The notes beneath the pieces were generated by a model. That model was not told the origin of the DNA, did no database searches, and saw only the letters and a program-made list of their open reading frames with translations. 9,948 nucleotides of DNA. It comes from Nitrososphaeria archaeon. GTDB lineage: Archaea > Thermoproteota > Nitrososphaeria > JACIWG01. Shown piece after piece: positions 6,019-9,948 of the stretch (position 1 is its first letter; each line of letters opens with the position of its first letter). The position numbers and the translations under genes are program-made. The DNA is taken from contig JACIWG010000051.1 in the NCBI GenBank assembly GCA_014361085.1, positions 1 through 9,948 of the forward strand, given 5' to 3'.

Positions 6019-7189
6019 GTCTTTCCATAACATTTTCCTGACGTTTAACATCATTTAAGGCCATTTTTGTGGCAAGCACTGGATCCAGGATAAGGCCGCA
6101 TCTTGTACACCTTTTAACTTCAGGAGTGTGTTCTTCACCACATCTTGGGCACTTTCTAAGTTGAAGCTTAACCTGTTCTTCTTCAGGCTTCTTTAGCCCA
6201 TTAATTTCCAGGACCGTTTCCTCGAGATCCCTGGCACTAAAGTGAACATATTTTTTGGCCATGCTTGAACCCTGAACCCATCCAGCATACAATGCAAGCT
6301 TGGATTCAGTAAGCTTTTTTGCCAGCCTAGTAAGTTGAGTGTGGCGGAACAGGTATGGCCAAACTTCCTTCTTTATACCAGCCTCTCTAGCACACCTTTT
6401 GATAGCGTTCCTAAAATATTGATAGCATACCCCATTACCATAGCTTGAACGTAATAGAGAAGGCCAGAGCGGGGCATTGGGATCGTCTTTGAAAGGATGA
6501 ATATTAAGCCAATCAAGTAGAGGTCTAAAACTTAGAACCAGTGGTATACGCTTTAATCCTGTTTTACCATGAACACTTATGAGACAATATTTTTCCTTGA
6601 ATTCTACACTTGACACCTTCATTGTAAGCAGTTCTCCAGGCCTCAATGCACCCTCGAAGAACACCCAGAGCATGGCCCTGTCCCTTAAGTTTTTAGTGCA
6701 TGAAATAAGCTTCAAAATTTCTTCTTCAGTAAGTAGCGCTTCAGGCCTTGCACGTGACTCTCTGTCGGCATCCCTAGAATACATGCGAGGTTTAAGCCAA
6801 GCTACCTCTGGAGGGACATTGTCGGAATCACCAGTTTTAGCATATGAGACAAGCTTCTTGAATGTTAGAACATATGCATGCTTAGTCCACGCCTTAAACG
6901 GTTGAGAAAGAACATAGGCTATAAACGCTTCAACATCCTTTCTTTGAATGTCAAATAACTTGAGCCCCCTTTGATCTAGGAAAACCAAAATCTTAGTCAT
7001 TCTTGAAGCATAAAAATGTAGTCTAGCATCAGTTTTGCCTTTTACCCTCAAATGATTCAAGAATGCTTTGACGATCTCACCATTTGGCCCACTAAGCTTA
7101 GCCTCCACTAGGGCAACCCGTCTACTATAAGAGTGAACGTCCATTACCCTAAAAACATCATTTTTTCTCTCATCAAAATGGGGCGCCAT
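5942..7189 (-). CDS. Tyrosine recombinase/integrase with C-terminal zinc ribbon
   Basis: 415 residues. Residues about 35-130 form the helical core-binding (SAM-like) domain. The catalytic domain covers about 150-330 with R183 (GALRPGEL), K209 (HGKTG), R282 (LFRHTQLTR), W304 (YAGWVQGS) and the nucleophile Y314 (KKYVHF). The usual first histidine of the HxxR box is Y279. A zinc ribbon follows, C347-C350 and C361-C364 (CPRC, CTRCG), then a helix and a Ser/Asn tail. Family role: strand exchange between an element's att site and the chromosome, typically in a tRNA gene. The tRNA-Asn 3' end lies 13 bases before ATG 7189, so the element should extend leftward from there. The gene appears whole. An alternative start is ATG 7144 (residue 16); neither has a clear ribosome site or promoter. 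Its length exceeds XerA-type recombinases (about 290), which argues against a chromosome-dimer resolvase. Confidence 0.9.
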   Translation of the reverse strand: MAPHFDERKNDVFRVMDVHSYSRRVALVEAKLSGPNGEIVKAFLNHLRVKGKTDARLHFYASRMTKILVFLDQRGLKLFDIQRKDVEAFIAYVLSQPFKAWTKHAYVLTFKKLVSYAKTGDSDNVPPEVAWLKPRMYSRDADRESRARPEALLTEEEILKLISCTKNLRDRAMLWVFFEGALRPGELLTMKVSSVEFKEKYCLISVHGKTGLKRIPLVLSFRPLLDWLNIHPFKDDPNAPLWPSLLRSSYGNGVCYQYFRNAIKRCAREAGIKKEVWPYLFRHTQLTRLAKKLTESKLALYAGWVQGSSMAKKYVHFSARDLEETVLEINGLKKPEEEQVKLQLRKCPRCGEEHTPEVKRCTRCGLILDPVLATKMALNDVKRQENVMERLKKIESQIGFLLSSSSNSLKNNNPL

Positions 7190-7192
7190 AAC

Positions 7193-7198
7193 AAAAAA
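7193..7198 (-). terminator. T-run after tRNA-Asn
   Basis: Six T on the minus strand, beginning 4 bases beyond the mature tRNA end and lying just before the integrase ATG. It would end the tRNA transcript, or weaken read-through into the integrase. Confidence 0.4.
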
Positions 7199-7202
7199 GG
7201 AG

Positions 7203-7276
7203 CGCCGCTGGGAGGATTTGAACCTCCACTCTACTGGTTAACAGCCAGCCGCTTTACCGGGTTAAGCTACAGCGGC
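7203..7276 (-). tRNA. tRNA-Asn (anticodon GTT)
   Basis: A complete 74-base cloverleaf without intron. The acceptor stem is GCCGCTG with CAGCGGC, and the discriminator is G. The D arm is GCTT/AAGC around a GG-containing loop. The anticodon stem GCTGG/CCAGT holds loop CTGTTAA, giving anticodon GTT for asparagine AAC/AAU codons. The T arm GGAGG/CCTCC holds loop TTCAAAT. CCA is not encoded and must be added later. No duplicate of its 3' half is visible in the window. The 3' end borders the integrase gene, marking it as the likely integration site; since the tRNA is intact, the element would have restored it on insertion. Confidence 0.95.
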
Positions 7277-7303
7277 ACATTTTTGAAGGATTCATTAGCT
7301 GAA

Positions 7304-7310
7304 TATATAA
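7304..7310 (-). promoter_or_regulatory. TATA box of tRNA-Asn
   Basis: TTATATA on the minus strand, centred about 31 bases before the mature 5' end of the tRNA. This would start transcription near 7280, with a short 5' trailer to be trimmed. Confidence 0.6.
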
Positions 7311-7400
7311 CTTTTTGCGTATAAAATTCGTGATTTTGAATTTTAAATTGGGTTTTGATATTAGGCTTTTTATAAATTTTTCTTGGCTAAAATTTTTTGT

Positions 7401-7408
7401 TTATATTT
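7401..7408 (+). promoter_or_regulatory. TATA box of the cytosine-poor gene
   Basis: TTATATTT, centred about 30 bases before ATG 7435, predicts a start near 7431 and a nearly leaderless message. A second candidate, TTTATAAA, lies about 30 bases further upstream. Confidence 0.45.
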
Positions 7409-7434
7409 GTGTTTGTATATGGGTTTATGGTAAG

Positions 7435-8094
7435 ATGGTGTGTTTGAATAGCGAGTTTGTTGAGAGGGTTAAAGATTTTTTGGTGGAGTTTACCGGAGAT
7501 AAGTTTGTTATTGTTGACGATGTTAAGTTTTTGAGAAGGTTTAATATTTTGTGGAATGTTTGTGTACCTTATGATGTTAGGCCTGTAGGATATATTGGTG
7601 GAGTGAGTGAGAGTGTTGATCATGAGATTGTTGTCTATCCTCATATGTCTGTTGATTTGCAGGGTGCAGCATATGATCTTGATGGAGCTGATATTGAGTT
7701 GAAGGAGTTTTTGGAGGCATTTTATCAGGAGCCTAGGGAGGGATGTGTTGTTGTAAGTATATTGGATTTGAGAAAGAGGGAGAGGTGGAGTGAGTTGGAG
7801 AAGAGGCTGCCTTGGACTACAAGGTATTTGATTATGAGGGATGAGCTTGCAAGGGAGTATAGTATTAGGTATAATGTTAGTATTGTATTTTCTCCTGGAT
7901 TCGGGGGTAGACTTCAGTGTAGAGATTACGCGTATTTTAAGGCTGATAGGATGGATGATGAAGTTAAAATCGATTTGATTAAGAAGCATGCTTTAGCGTA
8001 TACTGAATATTGTAAGGAGTATGAGAGGAGATGGATTAAGTTCAGGGAGAAGGTTGAAGAGAGTAGGAGAGATTCTAGGGAAAGTTTGCCATAA
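7435..8094 (+). CDS. Unrecognised protein encoded by extremely cytosine-poor DNA
   Basis: 219 residues, not recognised. No transmembrane segment or signal peptide is visible. The sequence alternates strands and helices: a hydrophobic core stretch at 23-70 (KFVIVDDV, HEIVVYPHM), an acidic segment at 81-96, VVVSIL at 105-110, then a helical, charged region with RWSELEKRLPWTTRYLIMRDELAREY (118-143), a PGFGGR turn at 154-159 and a long basic/acidic C-terminal helix. The start at ATG 7435 fits the TATA box at 7401. The frame can be extended to TTG 7315, but that stretch contains the TATA boxes and encodes only hydrophobic residues. The plus strand has only one to a few C per 60 bases in several lines, so codons end mostly in G or T, unlike its neighbours. 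It converges with the protease gene 14 bases away. It lies just beyond the tRNA, on the chromosomal side. Confidence 0.7.
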   Translation: MVCLNSEFVERVKDFLVEFTGDKFVIVDDVKFLRRFNILWNVCVPYDVRPVGYIGGVSESVDHEIVVYPHMSVDLQGAAYDLDGADIELKEFLEAFYQEPREGCVVVSILDLRKRERWSELEKRLPWTTRYLIMRDELAREYSIRYNVSIVFSPGFGGRLQCRDYAYFKADRMDDEVKIDLIKKHALAYTEYCKEYERRWIKFREKVEESRRDSRESLP

Positions 8095-8110
8095 AATTTA
8101 TAAAATTTTT
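8095..8110. terminator. Bidirectional A/T-rich terminator between convergent genes
   Basis: The 14 bases between the two stop codons, plus the first bases of the opposing stop, hold a T-run on the plus strand (8106-8110) and runs of A (T on the minus strand) at 8102-8105. Both messages could end here, as usual for packed convergent archaeal genes. Confidence 0.4.
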
Positions 8111-9521
8111 ATTGTCTAAAGAGTGAGACAAATTCTTTAATGTTGTCTTTCATTGATTCTATTAGAGGATGTTTTATGGTTTCTGGCTTTTGCAGCCTTT
8201 CAAGTCTTTTTATTCTAAAGTAGATTGGAGGGTGGGGGTCAAATCCCAGCCAAGACCTAACTCTGAAGGAGATGTCTCTTTCAAGCAAGAGTCTTCTGTA
8301 CCCGATTTTTCTTAATGCTTCAGCCAACACTTTAGGCTTTCCTATTATTATAGCCGATTCTAGGTCTGCTTTAGATTCAAAGAATTTTGCAATAAAGTAG
8401 ACTAGAGAAAAGGCTAGTAGGAGGTATATGAAGCCTAATATTGCGACAAGAGGCCATAGCACATAGACTCTTAGAATATATTCTGCTGAGGCTAGGGTGA
8501 AGAATGCTACTGTATCTTTTCCTTTAATGTGACTGAGTTCATGCCCTATAACTGTTAAAATTTCTTCTTCATCAAGCTGTGTTAGAAGACCTGTTGTGAT
8601 TAGCATTACACCATATTTTGAACTCACTCCAGAGGCAGCTGCATTCGGTATTGTAATGTTTGATAAAACAATTTTTGGAACTGGAAGGTTAAACTTTCTG
8701 CATGCAAATTCAACAAGTTCATAAAGGTTTAATATTTTGGCGGAAACGCTTTCGGGCACACATTTTAGACCATATTTTGAAAATACTTCTTTGGCTGTTT
8801 CACATTCAACCTTCCTACCTTTAGCTAAAGTTATATTGTATACTTCGTTCTTGATTTCCGTCAAAATTTTTGGATTAACTTTAACCCTTTCAAACTCTTC
8901 CGGTGTAAGCTGATACTGTAGGATGTGAACATATGGGTTACATTTAGTAATCTCCCAGTCACCGATAGATGAGACAATTTTTCCAGAATAGAGTAGGATG
9001 ATGAATTGGACCATAACTAGGAAGATGGGAGTGTATGGTCCGAAGATTATGAATAGGAAAACGCTTATGAAAATAAAAATGAGGAAAAAGAAGAGCATGC
9101 TTTCAGAAAATACTTTAATGATTAGGCTGTTCTTTTTAGAAAAAGCCTTTTCCGGCACAATAGTTTCTCCTTCAACCCACGTAAAATATAATGTTGCTTG
9201 CCGAACCCTTTCTTCAAAAACTTGGACACTGATAAAAAGGTCTTCTTTGATTCTGGAAACAAGCTCCTCGGGTACAGGCCCATTTAGAAGCATTTCAACC
9301 AATATAGGGTTTCCTGCAATAATGGAGACGTCTATTGACCATAGGAGACCTTCAACCATAACCTTAAATGAGAGAATCTTACCCCTTTCATCTTCTAAAA
9401 TTTTAATATCTTTAAAGACATCTTTTCTCCTAAGATAGTTTTCCTCAATAAATTTTAAGAGGTAGCTGAAATTGATTGGAGAAAGCTCAGTTTCTATCGT
9501 AAAAGACAACTTTGAAGACAT
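8109..9521 (-). CDS. M48 (HtpX/Ste24-like) membrane zinc metalloprotease
   Basis: 470 residues. The zinc site is HELSH at 327-331 (H327, E328, H331), with the third ligand E382 in ESKAD, 51 residues on, as in M48 peptidases. HPP at 430-432 followed by RIKRLERL matches the conserved C-terminal end of HtpX proteins. Membrane segments are predicted at about 141-160, 163-180 and 352-378. The upstream block NAAASGVSSKYGVMLITTGLL (293-313) and DEEEILTVIGHELSHI are strongly family-like. From the family: degradation of damaged or misfolded membrane proteins, with the active site on the cytoplasmic face. Odd: about 140 soluble residues precede the first membrane segment and about 110 lie between the second segment and the protease core, making it longer than bacterial HtpX (about 290). 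The extra domains are not recognised. The start ATG 9521 has no clear ribosome site, and a TATA-like ATATTAAAA lies at about 9561-9570. Confidence 0.88.
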   Translation of the reverse strand: MSSKLSFTIETELSPINFSYLLKFIEENYLRRKDVFKDIKILEDERGKILSFKVMVEGLLWSIDVSIIAGNPILVEMLLNGPVPEELVSRIKEDLFISVQVFEERVRQATLYFTWVEGETIVPEKAFSKKNSLIIKVFSESMLFFFLIFIFISVFLFIIFGPYTPIFLVMVQFIILLYSGKIVSSIGDWEITKCNPYVHILQYQLTPEEFERVKVNPKILTEIKNEVYNITLAKGRKVECETAKEVFSKYGLKCVPESVSAKILNLYELVEFACRKFNLPVPKIVLSNITIPNAAASGVSSKYGVMLITTGLLTQLDEEEILTVIGHELSHIKGKDTVAFFTLASAEYILRVYVLWPLVAILGFIYLLLAFSLVYFIAKFFESKADLESAIIIGKPKVLAEALRKIGYRRLLLERDISFRVRSWLGFDPHPPIYFRIKRLERLQKPETIKHPLIESMKDNIKEFVSLFRQ

Positions 9522-9576
9522 ACTATTGTATTACCGTTACCATTTTATTTTACTGTTTATTTTAATATTTCTAAAA

Positions 9577-9615
9577 CTTTTTAATTCATAATATGATAAC
9601 CTTAGATTAAGGTGA
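9577..9615 (+). promoter_or_regulatory. Promoter and ribosome site of the dehydrogenase gene
   Basis: A TATA-like CTTTTTAATT at 9577-9586 predicts a start near 9608. GGTGA at 9611-9615 lies 6 bases before TTG 9622 and decides that unusual start codon. The protease promoter runs in the opposite direction in the same 100-base gap. Confidence 0.45.
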
Positions 9616-9621
9616 AGACAA

Positions 9622-9948
9622 TTGGAGTTTGAGATAGGATTCATTGGACTCGGTATTATGGGAAAGCCTATGGCAAAAAATCTGATTAAAGCAGGATTCC
9701 CTCTGACGGTATGGAATAGGACAGCATCTAAGATGAAGGAGCTTATTGAAATGGGTGCAAGGGGAGCGAGTTCACCTAAGGAGGTTGCTGAGAAAAGCAA
9801 TGTTATAATAACCATGTTAACAGATTCCCCTGATGTAGAGGAAGTGATACTTGGACCCTCTGGAGTAATAGAGGGGGTGAGAAAGGGTTCAATAGTCATT
9901 GATATGAGCACAATTTCACCTAAGGTAGCGAGAAAGATTGCGAGCAAG
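9622..9948 (+). CDS. 3-hydroxyisobutyrate dehydrogenase-family NAD(P)-dependent oxidoreductase, 5' part
   Basis: The first 109 residues of a family usually about 290 long; the frame is open at the window end. The N-terminal Rossmann motif IGFIGLGIMGKPMAKNL spans 5-21, with WNRT at 31-34 as the cofactor-selecting end of strand 2 (an Arg after Asn tends to indicate NADP). The substrate-binding signature DMSTISP is at 94-100. From the family: oxidation of beta-hydroxy acids or reduction of the semialdehyde (3-hydroxyisobutyrate, tartronate semialdehyde, glyoxylate/succinic semialdehyde). The catalytic lysine and the C-terminal domain lie outside the window, so the substrate cannot be chosen. The start is TTG behind GGTGA; no ATG lies upstream in frame before the motif. 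It is divergent from the protease and probably unrelated to the mobile element. Confidence 0.85.
   Translation, partial: MEFEIGFIGLGIMGKPMAKNLIKAGFPLTVWNRTASKMKELIEMGARGASSPKEVAEKSNVIITMLTDSPDVEEVILGPSGVIEGVRKGSIVIDMSTISPKVARKIASK

Noticed and set aside
7315..7434. 40-residue hydrophobic N-terminal extension of the cytosine-poor gene from TTG 7315
   Set aside because: The stretch contains two TATA boxes and begins next to the tRNA promoter. It has no ribosome site, and ATG 7435 fits the promoter distance.
7387..7989. 200-residue open frame on the minus strand
   Set aside because: It lies antisense to the gene at 7435-8094 and is open only because that strand lacks cytosine. The peptide is dominated by I, N, T, P, S and L with no domain.
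1..9948. CRISPR array, insertion-sequence transposase or rRNA
   Set aside because: No regularly spaced repeat series, no transposase motif and no rRNA-like sequence was seen on either strand.

Overview
The window is A+T-rich and archaeal. Promoters carry archaeal-type TATA boxes about 25 bases before the start. Several genes start with TTG behind GGTGA-type ribosome sites. The tRNA gene does not encode its CCA end, and a TFIIB-type zinc-ribbon protein is present. Gene style suggests a thermophilic member of the Thermoproteota (TACK) group; this placement is an impression, not a measurement.

Bases 1-3403 (minus strand) hold a truncated type IIG restriction-modification enzyme (nuclease, N6-adenine methyltransferase and start of target recognition in one chain) and, upstream on the same strand, a winged-helix regulator with its own promoter and terminator. 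Bases 3404-3550 are a dense control region between the regulator and a rightward operon. It has a duplicated imperfect palindrome around the regulator start and two mutually exclusive hairpins before the operon.

Bases 3551-6018 (plus strand) are a compact run of six genes separated by 1-3 bases or overlapping: two proteins of unknown function, a ribbon-helix-helix protein, a 50-residue protein, an HTH/TFIIB-type zinc-ribbon protein and a 47-residue protein. Inside the second gene lies a nested set of inverted repeats with four GGTACC cores. The operon converges on a tyrosine recombinase (5942-7189, minus) with a C-terminal zinc ribbon. That recombinase starts 13 bases past the 3' end of tRNA-Asn(GTT). 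Integrase plus tRNA 3' end plus an operon of small DNA-binding and orphan proteins is the layout of an integrated plasmid- or virus-like element. Its right edge should be at the tRNA. Its left edge was not found and may lie beyond base 1, so the restriction system could be cargo.

Bases 7277-9948 look like ordinary chromosome: an unrecognised, strikingly cytosine-poor gene (7435-8094), a convergent membrane M48/HtpX-like metalloprotease, and the divergent 5' part of a 3-hydroxyisobutyrate-dehydrogenase-family gene that runs off the end.
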